Shown: positions 9,479 to 18,639 of the stretch, piece after piece
How the letters are laid out: every line of letters starts with the position of its first letter
How positions within the stretch are numbered: position 1 is the stretch's first letter
Assembly: GCA_946481585.1 (NCBI GenBank)
Contig: CAMLOF010000005.1
Location: 1 to 33,384 of the forward strand
Direction of reading: 5' to 3'
Source of the DNA: an uncultured Macromonas sp.
Lineage (GTDB): Bacteria > Pseudomonadota > Gammaproteobacteria > Burkholderiales > Burkholderiaceae
Length of the DNA stretch: 33,384 nucleotides
Made by a program: the position numbers and the translations under genes
Notes under the pieces: generated by a model
Seen by the model: the letters and a program-made list of their open reading frames with translations, nothing else
Told to the model about the DNA's origin: nothing
Database searches by the model: none

Positions 9479-10846
9479 TCAGCCCAGCAAACGGGCGACA
9501 TCATTGAACACGGCAAGCGACATGAGAGCAAGCAATATGGCGATCCCGCCACGCTGCAAACGCTCCATCCAGGCGTCCGATACCGGACGGCCAGTCACCC
9601 CCTCCCAAAGATAATACATCAGGTGCCCACCATCCAGCACCGGCAGAGGGAGCAGGTTGAGCACGCCAAGACTGACACTGATGAGAGCGAGAAACAGCAG
9701 ATATGACGAAATACCGAGGCTGGCAGACTTGCCCGCATAGTCCGCGATAGTCAACGGCCCGCTGAGATTCTTCAGAGAGGCCTCACCCACGAGCATCTTG
9801 TACATCATCCGCAACGTCAGCGCAGAGACTTCCCAGGTGCGCACAGCCCCCTTCCAAAGGCCTTCAACGGGGTCTGCATACACCGTCACCATATCCGGCG
9901 GAGCACCTACAAACGCACCTATGCGCCCCACCCAGCCTTCGCCTTGGGGCTCCGCGCGTGGAGCCACAGTCACCTGAAGCACTTGGCCACCACGCTCCAG
10001 CGTCCAGCGCTGTGGCTTGGAAACACCTGTCTGCGGGTTGACCGCCTGACGAATCCGCACACGCAGCTGCTGGCCATCAGACACGGGCACATCGTCCACC
10101 GCCCTCACCAGATCGCCCTCGCGCAGACCCGCTGCCTGCGCAGCACCATCAGGCAGCACCTGGCCAATGACCGGCGCCGACCAAGGCGCCACAATGCCAA
10201 TCCTCTGGAACAACTGGGCATCAGCGTCGTTCACCCCAAGTTCAGCCAGCGGAAGATTCACTTCGCGTCCAGCGCCCTGAGGCCCGTCAGCCACCCAGAG
10301 ACGCATGTCCTGCTGGGACAAGGCAGCTCGTGTCAGGCCCCAGCGAAGTTCTTCAAACGACTGTACTTCGACAGGTTCTTCATCAGCGGCTGCCGCCCGC
10401 AATACCCACTCACCTCCCCGCAATCCGGCCCGCTCGGCCAAAGATGCCGGAGCAGGACTGGAAAGCACAGGCCGAGGCTCCTCCACGCCCATCCAGAAGA
10501 CCAAGGCGTACAGCAGTACGGCCAAAATCAGGTTGGCAAGCGGCCCAGCCGCAACAATGGCCACCCGCGACCGAAGTGGCTGCGTGTTGAACGCCAGGTG
10601 CCGCAACGCTGGCGCGACGGGTGCCTCGCGCTCATCCAGCATGCGCACGTAACCGCCAAGTGGCAAAGCGGCTACCACGAACTCGGTTCCGCTCCGGGGC
10701 GACTGCCAGCGCCAGATTGGCTTGCCAAAACCAATCGAAAAGCGCAGCACCTTCACCCCACAGGCAACCGCTATGCGGTAGTGCCCGTATTCGTGAACCG
10801 CGATCAGCAGCCCCAAGGCCACCACGAACGCCACGACTGTCAACAT
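9479..10846 (-). CDS. rseP: Site-2 zinc metalloprotease RseP
   Basis: RseP is an inner-membrane intramembrane protease that releases sigma-E by cutting anti-sigma factor RseA and also clears signal-peptide remnants. The 455-residue protein has the zinc motif HEYGH at 18-22 in the first membrane segment, two periplasmic PDZ-like regions (about 115-320, including VIGQVLPDGAAQAAGLREGD), and the second active-site segment NLLPLPVLDGGHLMYY with Asp405 near the C-terminus. The start ATG has AGGA seven bases upstream. The gene sits between dxr and bamA. No RseA or sigma-E gene is in the window. All catalytic residues are present. Confidence 0.96.
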   Translation of the reverse strand: MLTVVAFVVALGLLIAVHEYGHYRIAVACGVKVLRFSIGFGKPIWRWQSPRSGTEFVVAALPLGGYVRMLDEREAPVAPALRHLAFNTQPLRSRVAIVAAGPLANLILAVLLYALVFWMGVEEPRPVLSSPAPASLAERAGLRGGEWVLRAAAADEEPVEVQSFEELRWGLTRAALSQQDMRLWVADGPQGAGREVNLPLAELGVNDADAQLFQRIGIVAPWSAPVIGQVLPDGAAQAAGLREGDLVRAVDDVPVSDGQQLRVRIRQAVNPQTGVSKPQRWTLERGGQVLQVTVAPRAEPQGEGWVGRIGAFVGAPPDMVTVYADPVEGLWKGAVRTWEVSALTLRMMYKMLVGEASLKNLSGPLTIADYAGKSASLGISSYLLFLALISVSLGVLNLLPLPVLDGGHLMYYLWEGVTGRPVSDAWMERLQRGGIAILLALMSLAVFNDVARLLG

Positions 10847-10856
10847 CTGTGTTTCC

Positions 10857-12065
10857 TCAACTTGCGCAACGCGCTACCCAGGCGGATGCCGTGACCCGTG
10901 CCTGGGCGTCCACAGCCATGAGGTCTTCAAGGCTGTGAGGCTTGGAGGGCAGGAAGTCCTCCAGAGTTGCATGGTTGACCTGATGAATCTGGTCGAAGCG
11001 CAGGCGGCCTTCCAGGAAGGCTTGGACGGCCACCTCATTTGCCGCGTTCAGCACCGCCGTGGTACCGGGTGCAGCGTTCAACGCATCCCATGCCAGTTGC
11101 AGGCCAGGGAAGCGATTTGCGTCGGGTGGCTCAAAGGTCAGGGCACCCAAACGGGAGAAATCCAGCGCCTGGGCGCCCGACTCGATCCGCCCCGGCCAAC
11201 TCAGCCCGTAGGCAATGGGCACCCGCATGTCAGGCGTGCCCAGCTGGGCCACCACCGAGCGGTCGCGGAACTGCACCATTGAGTGGATCACGCTTTGGGG
11301 ATGGATCACCACCTCGATGCGCTGCGGAGGCAGCCCGAACAGATAACGCGCCTCGATCACCTCCAGCGCCTTGTTCATCATCGTTGCGGAATCGACTGAT
11401 ATCTTGCGCCCCATCACCCAGTTGGGGTGAGCGCAAGCTTCCTCAGGCGTGACTTGCGCCAAAGTGGAGGGGTCGCGCTGTCTGAACGGGCCGCCCGAGG
11501 CGGTCAGGATGATCTTCTCTACCCGAGCGTCCCAGGAAGAGGCGTCTTCTGGCAGCGACTGGAAAACCGCCGAGTGTTCGCTGTCGATAGGTAGCAGTGT
11601 GGCGCCACCTACCCGCACTGCTTCGAGGAAAAAATCGCCGCCGACCACCAGTGCTTCCTTATTGGCGAGCAGAAGCTTTTTGCCGGAACGGGCGGCCGCC
11701 AGGCAGGGCGCCAAGCCCGCAGCACCCACAATGGCGGCCATCACCGCATCAACCTCGGTAGCCGACGCAACTTGACACAGCGCATCCTCGCCAGCGAGCG
11801 CCTCTGTCTTGAGATTCAGGCGTCGCAACCCTTCACGAAGCGGCGCCAAATGTTCAGCCGCAATCACCGCGTAAGCGGGTTGGTGCCGCTCGCACTGCCG
11901 CAGAAGCGCCTCCCACTGGTTGGCTGCGGTCAGCGCGAACACTTCGAACCTGTCGGGATGACGCTCGAGCACGTCAAGGGTATTGGTGCCAATCGAACCG
12001 GTCGAGCCAAGCACCGTCACCCGTTGGCGAGCCCCCTGTCGCTGGCCATGTGTGAAGGAATTCAT
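10857..12065 (-). CDS. dxr: 1-deoxy-D-xylulose 5-phosphate reductoisomerase
   Basis: Dxr converts 1-deoxyxylulose 5-phosphate to 2-C-methylerythritol 4-phosphate with NADPH, the committed step of the MEP isoprenoid pathway; ispD and ispF at the other end of the window continue it. The 402-residue protein has the NADPH-binding GSTGSIG at 20-26, LLLANKEALVVGG, the metal-binding LPIDSEHSAVFQ with Asp and Glu ligands, the ASGGPFR and HPNWVMGRKISVDSATMMNK segments, and IHPQSVIHSMV. I chose the ATG at 12065 with GGG eight bases upstream; a GTG three codons earlier (12074) is possible. It is 19 bases downstream of cdsA. Confidence 0.97.
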   Translation of the reverse strand: MNSFTHGQRQGARQRVTVLGSTGSIGTNTLDVLERHPDRFEVFALTAANQWEALLRQCERHQPAYAVIAAEHLAPLREGLRRLNLKTEALAGEDALCQVASATEVDAVMAAIVGAAGLAPCLAAARSGKKLLLANKEALVVGGDFFLEAVRVGGATLLPIDSEHSAVFQSLPEDASSWDARVEKIILTASGGPFRQRDPSTLAQVTPEEACAHPNWVMGRKISVDSATMMNKALEVIEARYLFGLPPQRIEVVIHPQSVIHSMVQFRDRSVVAQLGTPDMRVPIAYGLSWPGRIESGAQALDFSRLGALTFEPPDANRFPGLQLAWDALNAAPGTTAVLNAANEVAVQAFLEGRLRFDQIHQVNHATLEDFLPSKPHSLEDLMAVDAQARVTASAWVARCAS

Positions 12066-12084
12066 GCAAGACACCCGGAAACAA

Positions 12085-12906
12085 TCATTGATAGGACACC
12101 AGCATCATGGCCAGCGGCATCACCGGCAGCAGTGCATCCACCCGGTCCAGCACACCGCCGTGGCCGGGCAACAGCTGGCTGGAATCCTTGACACCAGCGC
12201 TGCGCTTGACCAAGGACTCGATCAGATCACCTGCCACGCTCATGCAAGTGAGGAAAACCACACCCAGCAAAAACAACACCGGCCCCATGGCCCACAGGCG
12301 AGCGTAGAGGCTGTCACCGGAACCCAGCCACAGCCACCCCAATGCCAACAAAAGTACGCCGACACCGCCGCTGTACGCCCCCTCCCAGCTCTTGCCGGGA
12401 CTGATAGCCGGTGCAAGCTTGCGTTTACCAAAAGCCTTGCCGCCAAAGTATGCCGCGATGTCTGCCATCCAGACCAGGAGCATCATGGACAACAGCATGC
12501 CGACACCCATGTAGCGGGCCTGCGCCATGGCCCACCACGCCACGCCGATCAACACCAAGCCAACGAGCAGACGAGGCACCCTGGGTACACCAGCCCAACC
12601 GGGTACGCCGCGCCGCAACATCCAGGCTGTGAGCAAAACCCAAACAAGCGCAACGGCCTGCCAGAGCCAAGGGGTGTGCACATCAAGCCCCACCTGCCAC
12701 CAGATGGCGCCAAGAAGCACACCCAAAGCCAGACCACAGCCCCAGGCCAGCAGGCCATGAACACCATTCAGGCGTGCCCATTCCCAGCCCGCACCGACGA
12801 TCATCACAAGGGTCAAGGCGCAGAATGGCTCGGGAGATGGGTAAAACAACGCCGGCAGCAAAAACGCCAGCAACACCAGCGCAGTGATCACGCGTTGCTT
12901 GAGCAT
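12085..12906 (-). CDS. cdsA: Phosphatidate cytidylyltransferase
   Basis: CdsA makes CDP-diacylglycerol from phosphatidic acid and CTP, the precursor of all phospholipids, in the inner membrane. The 273-residue protein is strongly hydrophobic with about seven or eight predicted membrane segments. It carries the full CDS signature at 231-257: SLVKRSAGVKDSSQLLPGHG followed by GVLDRVD. The segment DIAAYFGGKAFGKRKLAPAI near 150 is also conserved in the family. The start ATG lies inside the end of uppS (19-base overlap in another frame), indicating coupled translation. dxr follows. No anomalies. Confidence 0.96.
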   Translation of the reverse strand: MLKQRVITALVLLAFLLPALFYPSPEPFCALTLVMIVGAGWEWARLNGVHGLLAWGCGLALGVLLGAIWWQVGLDVHTPWLWQAVALVWVLLTAWMLRRGVPGWAGVPRVPRLLVGLVLIGVAWWAMAQARYMGVGMLLSMMLLVWMADIAAYFGGKAFGKRKLAPAISPGKSWEGAYSGGVGVLLLALGWLWLGSGDSLYARLWAMGPVLFLLGVVFLTCMSVAGDLIESLVKRSAGVKDSSQLLPGHGGVLDRVDALLPVMPLAMMLVSYQ

Positions 12907-13658
12907 GCCTGGTCTCCCGGTGTTTCAGAGCAAGGCCCCTGCAGTTGTTCAGAGATGCGGCCAAAGCGGCGCTCACGCCCGCCATACCAGGCCAGAGCCC
13001 TGTCGAACTCCGCCTCATCAAAGTCCGGCCAGAGGCAACCCGAGAAATACAACTCGCTGTACGCCAACTGCCAAAGCAGGAAGTTGCTGATGCGCACCTC
13101 ACCCCCCGTACGGATCAGAAGATCGGGATCGGGCACATGAGACAAGGAAAGAGCCCCCGCCAGAGAATCCTCGGTGATTGGTTCACCTCGGTCGGCCAGT
13201 TGGCGCGCCGCCTGGACAATATCCCAACGGCCACCGTAGTTGAAACACACGTTCAACGTCAGGCGCTGGTTGTTGGCCGTCTCTTGCTCCGCCTTGATCA
13301 GCCCATCGCGAACTGCAGCAGACAACACGCTGCGGTCGCCTGGGAAGCACAAACGGACGCCCGCATCGGACAAGGCTGGCACCTCGCGGGCCAAAGCCTT
13401 GGCCAGAAGCCCCATCAAGCCGGACACCTCGTCGGCAGGACGCTTCCAGTTCTCAGAGGAGAAAGCAAACACCGTCAGGACGCGGACACCTTTGTCGATG
13501 CTCCAGCGCACCGTCTGGCGTAAAGCCTCCACACCCTGGCGATGCCCTGCCAGACGGGGCAAAAACCTTTTTTTCGCCCACCGGCCGTTGCCATCCATGA
13601 CGATGGCTACATGCCCGGGCACGGCCGAGGCGGGACTGTTCTTTGATGTCAAACCCAT
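12888..13658 (-). CDS. uppS: Isoprenyl transferase (undecaprenyl diphosphate synthase)
   Basis: UppS adds isopentenyl units to farnesyl diphosphate to make the C55 lipid carrier for peptidoglycan and O-antigen. The 256-residue protein has the catalytic motif IVMDGNGRWA with Asp22, then GHRQG, FAFSSENWKRP (75 region), NYGGRWDI, and the C-terminal DLLIRTGGEVRISNF with LLWQLAYSELYF. These are all the conserved cis-prenyltransferase regions in order. It lies 34 bases downstream of frr and overlaps cdsA by 19 bases. The short C-terminal tail rich in Ser and Cys after RRFGRISEQ is unconserved and of no known meaning. Confidence 0.97.
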   Translation of the reverse strand: MGLTSKNSPASAVPGHVAIVMDGNGRWAKKRFLPRLAGHRQGVEALRQTVRWSIDKGVRVLTVFAFSSENWKRPADEVSGLMGLLAKALAREVPALSDAGVRLCFPGDRSVLSAAVRDGLIKAEQETANNQRLTLNVCFNYGGRWDIVQAARQLADRGEPITEDSLAGALSLSHVPDPDLLIRTGGEVRISNFLLWQLAYSELYFSGCLWPDFDEAEFDRALAWYGGRERRFGRISEQLQGPCSETPGDQACSSNA

Positions 13659-13692
13659 GGAGTCCAGCCCCTGAGCACAGGCATAGCCCGGC

Positions 13693-14253
13693 TCAGATGG
13701 CCATCAGGTCCTGTTCCTTGGCAGCGATGAGCTTGTCAACTTCCGTGATCATGCGGTCGGTCAGCTTCTGGATCTCATCCTGAGAGCGGCGCTCATCGTC
13801 CTCGGAGGCCAGCTTGTCCTTGACCAGCTTCTTGACGTGGTCGTTGGCATCGCGGCGCAGGTTGCGAATGGCGACCTTGGACTGCTCACCTTCGGCACGC
13901 ACAACCTTGGTCAACTCGCGGCGGCGTTCCTCCGTCATTGCCGGAATCGGCACACGGATCAGGTCCCCCTGCGAAGCAGGGTTGAGCCCCAGATCAGATT
14001 CACGGATGGCTTTCTCGATCTTTGCACCCATGCCCTTTTCCCAAGGAGCGACACCAATGGTGCGGGCATCCAGCAGCGACAGGTTGGCCACCTGAGAAAG
14101 CGGCAGCATGGAGCCGTAATACTCCACCTGCACGGTATCCAGCAGCTGCGGGTTTGCGCGGCCCGTGCGTATCTTGGCCAGGTTGTGCTTCAGCGCCTCC
14201 AGGGACTGATGCATTTTCTGATCGGCATTTTTTTTGATTTCGGAAAGTTCCAT
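13693..14253 (-). CDS. frr: Ribosome recycling factor
   Basis: RRF, with EF-G, splits the post-termination ribosome. The 186-residue protein (normal length 185) starts [20 protein letters not shown] and contains the signature [13 protein letters not shown] near 27-39, the domain II segment ([20 protein letters not shown]), and domain I helices with [20 protein letters not shown] and NLRRDAND. It is placed 50 bases after pyrH, the widespread rpsB-tsf-pyrH-frr order. An AGGTGAGAG purine run precedes the ATG. Secure identification. Confidence 0.98.
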   Translation of the reverse strand: MELSEIKKNADQKMHQSLEALKHNLAKIRTGRANPQLLDTVQVEYYGSMLPLSQVANLSLLDARTIGVAPWEKGMGAKIEKAIRESDLGLNPASQGDLIRVPIPAMTEERRRELTKVVRAEGEQSKVAIRNLRRDANDHVKKLVKDKLASEDDERRSQDEIQKLTDRMITEVDKLIAAKEQDLMAI

Positions 14254-14303
14254 CTCTCACCTCTCGTTGACGGTACGACGCCATAAGCCCGCACCAGCCT
14301 GTG

Positions 14304-15014
14304 TCAAACGTGCACCAGGGTGCCTTCGTCGTCGCCCAGCACCACGCGGCGCAGGGCACCCGGCTTGAAAATGCTGAACACGCGCACTGGCAGGTTCTGG
14401 TCGCGGCAAAGGGCAAATGCCGTGGCGTCCATCACCTGCAGCTGACGAGTCATGGCTTCGTCAAAGCTGATGGCCGTGTAACGCGTAGCCGTTGGATCTT
14501 TCTTCGGGTCAGCAGAATACACGCCGTCCACCTTGGTGGCCTTGAGCACGATCTCTGCACCGATCTCTGCACCCCGCAGGGCCGCGGCCGTGTCGGTGGT
14601 GAAGAACGGATTACCGGTGCCTGCGGCAAAAACCACGACCTTGCCCTCTTCCAGGTACTGCAGCGCCTTTGGGCGGACGTACGGCTCTACCACCTGCTCA
14701 ATGGAGATCGCGGACATCACCCGGGCGGTGACGCCTGCCTTCTGCATGGCGTCGGCCAAAGCCAGGGAGTTCATGACCGTGGCCAGCATGCCCATGTAGT
14801 CAGCCGTGGCGCGGTCCATGCCGACCGAGCCGCCTGCCACTCCGCGGAAGATGTTGCCGCCGCCAATGACCACAGCAACCTCTACCCCAAGGCGGGTGAC
14901 TTCCGCCACCTCCTCAACGATGCGCACGATGGTGGCGCGGTTGATGCCGAAGGCGTCGTCACCCATGAGGGCTTCGCCGGACAACTTGAGGAGGATGCGC
15001 TTGAGGGCTGGCAT
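14304..15014 (-). CDS. pyrH: UMP kinase
   Basis: PyrH phosphorylates UMP to UDP, feeding all pyrimidine nucleotides; it is hexameric and regulated by GTP and UTP in relatives. The 236-residue protein shows the amino-acid-kinase fold: [12 protein letters not shown] at 5-16 with Lys10, GGGNIFRG at 51-58, [20 protein letters not shown], the [18 protein letters not shown] segment, and [13 protein letters not shown]. The start is the ATG at 15014-15012. The 127-base gap to tsf holds a strong hairpin and a TAAAAT element (15042-15047, minus strand) that may be a weak internal promoter. No clear Shine-Dalgarno site is seen. With carAB at the far end of the array, two pyrimidine steps share this region. 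Confidence 0.97.
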   Translation of the reverse strand: MPALKRILLKLSGEALMGDDAFGINRATIVRIVEEVAEVTRLGVEVAVVIGGGNIFRGVAGGSVGMDRATADYMGMLATVMNSLALADAMQKAGVTARVMSAISIEQVVEPYVRPKALQYLEEGKVVVFAAGTGNPFFTTDTAAALRGAEIGAEIVLKATKVDGVYSADPKKDPTATRYTAISFDEAMTRQLQVMDATAFALCRDQNLPVRVFSIFKPGALRRVVLGDDEGTLVHV

Positions 15015-15064
15015 AGGCGGCAGTAGTGGCAAATTTTTCCGATTTTACGGGCTATGTTGTGACA

Positions 15065-15092
15065 ACGGCCGACCCCGGGTGGGATCGGCCGT
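15065..15092. other. Strong hairpin between tsf and pyrH
   Basis: An inverted repeat (15065-15076 with 15081-15092, one mismatch) forms a GC-rich stem of about 11 pairs with a four-base loop. Read on the plus strand it is followed by a T-rich run (15094-15102), the shape of an intrinsic terminator, but no plus-strand gene ends here. Read on the minus strand, the direction of tsf and pyrH, there is no U-tract after it. It may act as a partial terminator, a processing or stability element at the 3' end of tsf mRNA, or a terminator of antisense transcription. Confidence 0.6.
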
Positions 15093-15141
15093 GTAATTTT
15101 TTGCAAGCGAGCCTCACGGCAAGCTTGCAGACTGAGGCACG

Positions 15142-16038
15142 TCAGGCGCCTTGAGCAGCGGCTTGAGCAGCGGCCACTTCAGCGGCAAAGTCTTCCACCT
15201 TCTTCTCAATGCCCTCGCCCACCACGAACATGGTGAAACCCTTGACATTGGTGTTGGCGGACTTCAGGTATGCACCCACGGTCTGCTTGCCGTCTGCGGC
15301 CTTGACAAACACCTGATCCAGCAGGGAGACCTCTTTCAGGTACTTCTGCACGGAACCTTCCACCATCTTGGCAACGATGTCAGCAGGCTTGCCGGATTCA
15401 GCAGCCTTTTGCTCGGCAACGGAACGCTCCTTGGCGATCAGGTCTGCAGGCACGTCAGCGCCAGACAGGGCCACAGGCTTCATGGCGGCGATATGCATCG
15501 CGGAATCCTTGGCAGCAACTGCATCGCCCTCGAATTCCACCATCACACCAATACGCACACCGTGCAGGTAGGAGGCCAGTTGGCCGCCACCGCTGTAGCG
15601 CTTGAAGCGGCGGATGGTCATGTTCTCGCCGATTTTGCCGATCAGGCCCTTGCGCACTTCTTCCACGGTGGGGCCGAAGCCTTCCATGGACAGGGGCAGT
15701 TCAGCCACGGCAGAGACGTCAGCCGGGTTGTTCTTGACGACCAGCTGAGCCACGGCGTTGCAGAAAGCCAGGAACAGGTCGTTCTTGGAAACAAAGTCGG
15801 TTTCGCAGTTGACTTCCACCAGGGCACCGGTGCTGCCTTCAATGAAGGAAGCCACCACGCCTTCGGCGGTGATACGGCTGGCGGCCTTGCCGGCCTTGTT
15901 GCCCAGCTTGACGCGCAGGATTTCCTCAGCCTTCTCCATGTTGCCGTCGGCTTCGGTCAGTGCCTTCTTGCACTCCATCATGGGGGCGTCGGTCTTGGCG
16001 CGCAGTTCTGCGACCATGCTTGCGGTGATTGCAGCCAT
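15142..16038 (-). CDS. tsf: Translation elongation factor Ts
   Basis: EF-Ts is the nucleotide exchange factor for EF-Tu. The 298-residue protein has the N-terminal UBA-like domain ([27 protein letters not shown], about 1-50) and the core with ETDFVSKND (the TDFV motif at 80-83, which contacts EF-Tu). The two subdomains follow ([22 protein letters not shown]) and a coiled-coil region with SLLDQVFV. The C-terminal end is an Ala-rich tail. The length is close to that of other betaproteobacteria. It follows rpsB after 106 bases that contain an intrinsic terminator, so part of the transcription must read through. Confidence 0.98.
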   Translation of the reverse strand: MAAITASMVAELRAKTDAPMMECKKALTEADGNMEKAEEILRVKLGNKAGKAASRITAEGVVASFIEGSTGALVEVNCETDFVSKNDLFLAFCNAVAQLVVKNNPADVSAVAELPLSMEGFGPTVEEVRKGLIGKIGENMTIRRFKRYSGGGQLASYLHGVRIGVMVEFEGDAVAAKDSAMHIAAMKPVALSGADVPADLIAKERSVAEQKAAESGKPADIVAKMVEGSVQKYLKEVSLLDQVFVKAADGKQTVGAYLKSANTNVKGFTMFVVGEGIEKKVEDFAAEVAAAQAAAQGA

Positions 16039-16100
16039 CTTTTTACTCCGTCTGAGCGTTGAAGCTCAATGATTCAATGTCTGAATGGATTTTCGGTTGC

Positions 16101-16123
16101 AAAAAAGGGGCTGCTCGAGCCCC
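16101..16123 (-). terminator. Intrinsic terminator/attenuator between rpsB and tsf
   Basis: On the minus strand GGGGCT and AGCCCC pair around a five-base loop (16107-16123), and six T residues follow directly (16106-16101). This is a textbook rho-independent terminator placed between two co-transcribed genes. It would reduce tsf expression relative to rpsB; a partial terminator in the rpsB-tsf gap is also known in Escherichia coli. Confidence 0.85.
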
Positions 16124-16144
16124 TTCTTGCACGGGCACAGACGA

Positions 16145-16888
16145 TCAGGCAGCGTCTTGCACTTCGACGAATTCGTCGCCACCCTGGACAGCCTTGACCA
16201 CATCGGTCACGGCAGCGTTGCGGCCTTCCAGGATCGCGTCAGCGATGCCACGGGCGTACAGAGCGACAGCCTTGGCGGAGTCGTCGTTGCCGGGGATCAC
16301 GTAGTCGATACCTTCGGGGGAGTGGTTGGTGTCAACCACGCCGATCAGGGGAATGCCCAGCTTCTGAGCTTCAGCCACGGCAATCTTGTGGTAACCCACG
16401 TCGATCACGAAGATGGCGTCGGGCAGCGCATTCATATCCTGAATACCGCCAATGTCCTTCTCCAGCTTTTCGATCTGGCGATTGAAGGTCAGCTGCTCTT
16501 TCTTGGACATGCTGTCCAGGCCAGCTTCCTTCTGGGCCAGCATGTCTTTCAGGCGCTTGATGGAGGTCTTGACCGTCTTGAAGTTGGTCAGCATGCCGCC
16601 CAGCCAACGCTGCTCGACGAAAGGCACGCCTGCACGACGGGCTTCCTGAGCCACGAGGTCACGCGACTGGCGCTTGGTGCCCACCATCAGCACGGTACCG
16701 CCATTGGCGGTCAGCTGACGCACGAACTTGGCAGCCTCCTCGAACATCGGGAGGGTTTTTTCCAGGTTGACGATGTGGATCTTGTTGCGATGGCCAAAAA
16801 TGAAGGGGGCCATCTTGGGGTTCCAGAAGCGGGTTTGGTGACCGAAGTGGACACCGGCTTCCAGCATTTCGCGCATGGAAATGGACAT
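16145..16888 (-). CDS. rpsB: 30S ribosomal protein S2
   Basis: S2 binds late in 30S assembly and is needed for S1 docking. The 247-residue protein starts [20 protein letters not shown], with [39 protein letters not shown], the [20 protein letters not shown] segment and [20 protein letters not shown]. All are invariant S2 regions in order. Its length is typical of betaproteobacteria. It is the first gene of the long minus-strand array. The leader is about 144 bases, has a long-range stem, and starts at an extended -10 promoter, which suits autogenous control by S2. Confidence 0.98.
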   Translation of the reverse strand: MSISMREMLEAGVHFGHQTRFWNPKMAPFIFGHRNKIHIVNLEKTLPMFEEAAKFVRQLTANGGTVLMVGTKRQSRDLVAQEARRAGVPFVEQRWLGGMLTNFKTVKTSIKRLKDMLAQKEAGLDSMSKKEQLTFNRQIEKLEKDIGGIQDMNALPDAIFVIDVGYHKIAVAEAQKLGIPLIGVVDTNHSPEGIDYVIPGNDDSAKAVALYARGIADAILEGRNAAVTDVVKAVQGGDEFVEVQDAA

Positions 16889-16922
16889 GATTGTTAATCT
16901 TTCCTGAGGTTTGGACTGAAAT

Positions 16923-16973
16923 CAGGCCCCGATCGCCAGCAGAAACACTGCCAGCAACACCCGGGTGGGCCTG
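16923..16973 (-). promoter_or_regulatory. Structured rpsB leader (candidate S2 autoregulatory element)
   Basis: In the rpsB leader, CAGGCCC (minus strand, 16973-16967) can pair perfectly with GGGCCTG (16929-16923), closing a 37-base interior that itself contains a small CAG/CTG hairpin. The element ends 34 bases before the start codon. S2 represses its own operon through leader RNA in gammaproteobacteria. Whether this stem is the equivalent is an inference from position and pairing alone. Confidence 0.45.
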
Positions 16974-17038
16974 TTTGCGATTGTCTTTGCCGTACGCCGC
17001 ACCTGAAGCAGACGCGCTGTGAGCAGCAAAGCCTTGGG

Positions 17039-17044
17039 ATTGTA
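17039..17044 (-). promoter_or_regulatory. Extended -10 promoter element for rpsB-tsf
   Basis: The minus strand reads TGTTACAAT, an extended -10 (TGN before TACAAT). The expected start is near 17032, giving a leader of about 144 bases. No convincing -35 is seen, as is common for extended -10 promoters. The divergent gene on the plus strand begins only 40 bases away. Confidence 0.55.
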
Positions 17045-17083
17045 ACACCTTTGCTGACTTGATGCTCGTGCGACACTTCAACC

Positions 17084-18619
17084 ATGCGGCACATACTCCC
17101 CGAATCGCTCCGGAACCCACTCCCGCTTCACGGGGGAGAGAAAACACGCCACATTGAACGGGCCGCTCAGGCCCAGCTTCCGCCACACACGCTGATGGAG
17201 AGGGCTGGGAATGCGGTTTACCGCCTAGCTCGGGCGCTCTACCCGCACGCCAGGCATATCTGGATTGCCTGCGGGCCAGGCAACAACGGGGGCGATGGCC
17301 TTCTGGCGGCAGCAGCCTTCAAGCAAGATGGCCTGACCAACGTGACCGTGACTTGGCGAGCCGATGAAACCCGACTCCCCATCGATGCTCAACACGCTCT
17401 GGCGCGCGCCCGCGCTGCTGGCGTCGCTTTCGCAGACTCTCCCCCAGCAGACGCTGACTTTGCCATAGACGCCCTGTTGGGCCTGGGCATCCGCACCATG
17501 CCACAGGGCCGAATAGCTGAAGACATCCACGCGCTCCTGACACTTGAGCGTCCCGTTCTTTGCGTGGACTTGCCGAGCGGCCTGCATCCGGACACGGGCA
17601 CTTGGCTGGCGGACCACCCCGTTCAATCTCGCGCACCTCGCCACACCCTTTCATTGCTGACGCTTAAACCCGGCCTGTTCACAGGACAAGGACGCAACGC
17701 ATCAGGCGACATTTGGCTGGACGACCTTGGCATCGACGCCACCCCCACCGAACCAGACGCCCTGCTTCACGCACCACATCACCCCTCTATAGCGCGCAGG
17801 CAGCGCCACGGCGCACACAAGGGTCAACACGGCGATCTGATTGTGCTGGGCGGACAAAGTGTGACCTTCAATGGCCAAGGCATGACCGGGGCAGCGCTCC
17901 TTGCGGCACGCGCAGGGCTTTTTTCAGGCGCAGGCCGCGTATATCTGGGACTGCTGGGCGATACCGGCGCTGATCGAATGGTCGTCGACCCTGCCTGCCC
18001 CGAACTGATGCTCCGCAACGCCGACGAACTGGCACATAGCGACTTGGCAGGCACCGGCACGACAGTGTGCGGCTGCGGCGGCGGAATGGCTGTGCGCGGT
18101 GTCCTGCCTCACGTGCTGGAACGTAGCCCCAGATTGGTGCTGGACGCCGACGCCCTCAACGCCATTGCAGACGAACCAAGGTGGCAACAAACCCTGGCCA
18201 ACAGGAAGCGCCTGGGTCAAATCACCGTGCTCACGCCACACCCCCTGGAAGCCGCACGCCTTCTGGCCACCGACACCCGAACCGTGCAGGCGGACCGCAT
18301 CGCGGCCTGCAAGCAACTGAGCGACAAATTCGGATGCACAGTCATCCTGAAAGGATCTGGAAGCATCGTCTGCGCGCCTGGCTTGACACCAGCGATCAAC
18401 CCCACAGGCAATGCACTGCTGGCAACGGCTGGCACGGGGGATGTACTGGCTGGCGTGCTTGGAGCCATACTCGCAACCGAACAATCCGCCTGCGACACCA
18501 AACGAGCGTTTGAACTTTCGTGTGATGCCGTCTACCGCCACGGCCTGGCGGCAACGCGATGGCCTGCCGAAGCGCCCTTCACCGCCAGCTTGCTGGCAGC
18601 GGCCATGACGCCAGGCTGA
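17084..18619 (+). CDS. nnrD: Bifunctional NAD(P)HX epimerase / ADP-dependent NAD(P)HX dehydratase
   Basis: This enzyme repairs hydrated NADH and NADPH. The N-terminal YjeF domain (about 20-225) epimerises NAD(P)HX and carries GPGNNGGDG at 64-72 plus DALLGLG and VDLPSG. The C-terminal ribokinase-like domain (about 240-505) dehydrates S-NAD(P)HX using ADP, and shows HKGQHGDLIVLGG, LDADALNAIA, TPHPLEAARLL, ILKGSGSIV and the anion-hole motif GTGDVLAGVLGA at 450-461, with catalytic Asp453. The ATG at 17084 sits close to the divergent rpsB promoter and no Shine-Dalgarno site is visible, so the start is not fully certain. It stands alone on the plus strand and ends convergent with the YggT-family gene, 20 bases apart. 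The fusion is the common bacterial form (nnrE plus nnrD). Confidence 0.92.
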   Translation: MRHILPESLRNPLPLHGGEKTRHIERAAQAQLPPHTLMERAGNAVYRLARALYPHARHIWIACGPGNNGGDGLLAAAAFKQDGLTNVTVTWRADETRLPIDAQHALARARAAGVAFADSPPADADFAIDALLGLGIRTMPQGRIAEDIHALLTLERPVLCVDLPSGLHPDTGTWLADHPVQSRAPRHTLSLLTLKPGLFTGQGRNASGDIWLDDLGIDATPTEPDALLHAPHHPSIARRQRHGAHKGQHGDLIVLGGQSVTFNGQGMTGAALLAARAGLFSGAGRVYLGLLGDTGADRMVVDPACPELMLRNADELAHSDLAGTGTTVCGCGGGMAVRGVLPHVLERSPRLVLDADALNAIADEPRWQQTLANRKRLGQITVLTPHPLEAARLLATDTRTVQADRIAACKQLSDKFGCTVILKGSGSIVCAPGLTPAINPTGNALLATAGTGDVLAGVLGAILATEQSACDTKRAFELSCDAVYRHGLAATRWPAEAPFTASLLAAAMTPG

Positions 18620-18632
18620 TGCCAGAGCCTGG
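18611..18632. terminator. Hairpin at the convergent end of nnrD and the yggT-like gene
   Basis: CCAGGCT (18611-18617) pairs perfectly with AGCCTGG (18626-18632) around an eight-base loop, spanning the nnrD stop codon. There is no T-run on either side, so intrinsic termination would be weak. It may mark the shared 3' end of the two convergent transcripts. Confidence 0.35.
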
Positions 18633-18639
18633 GGGCACG

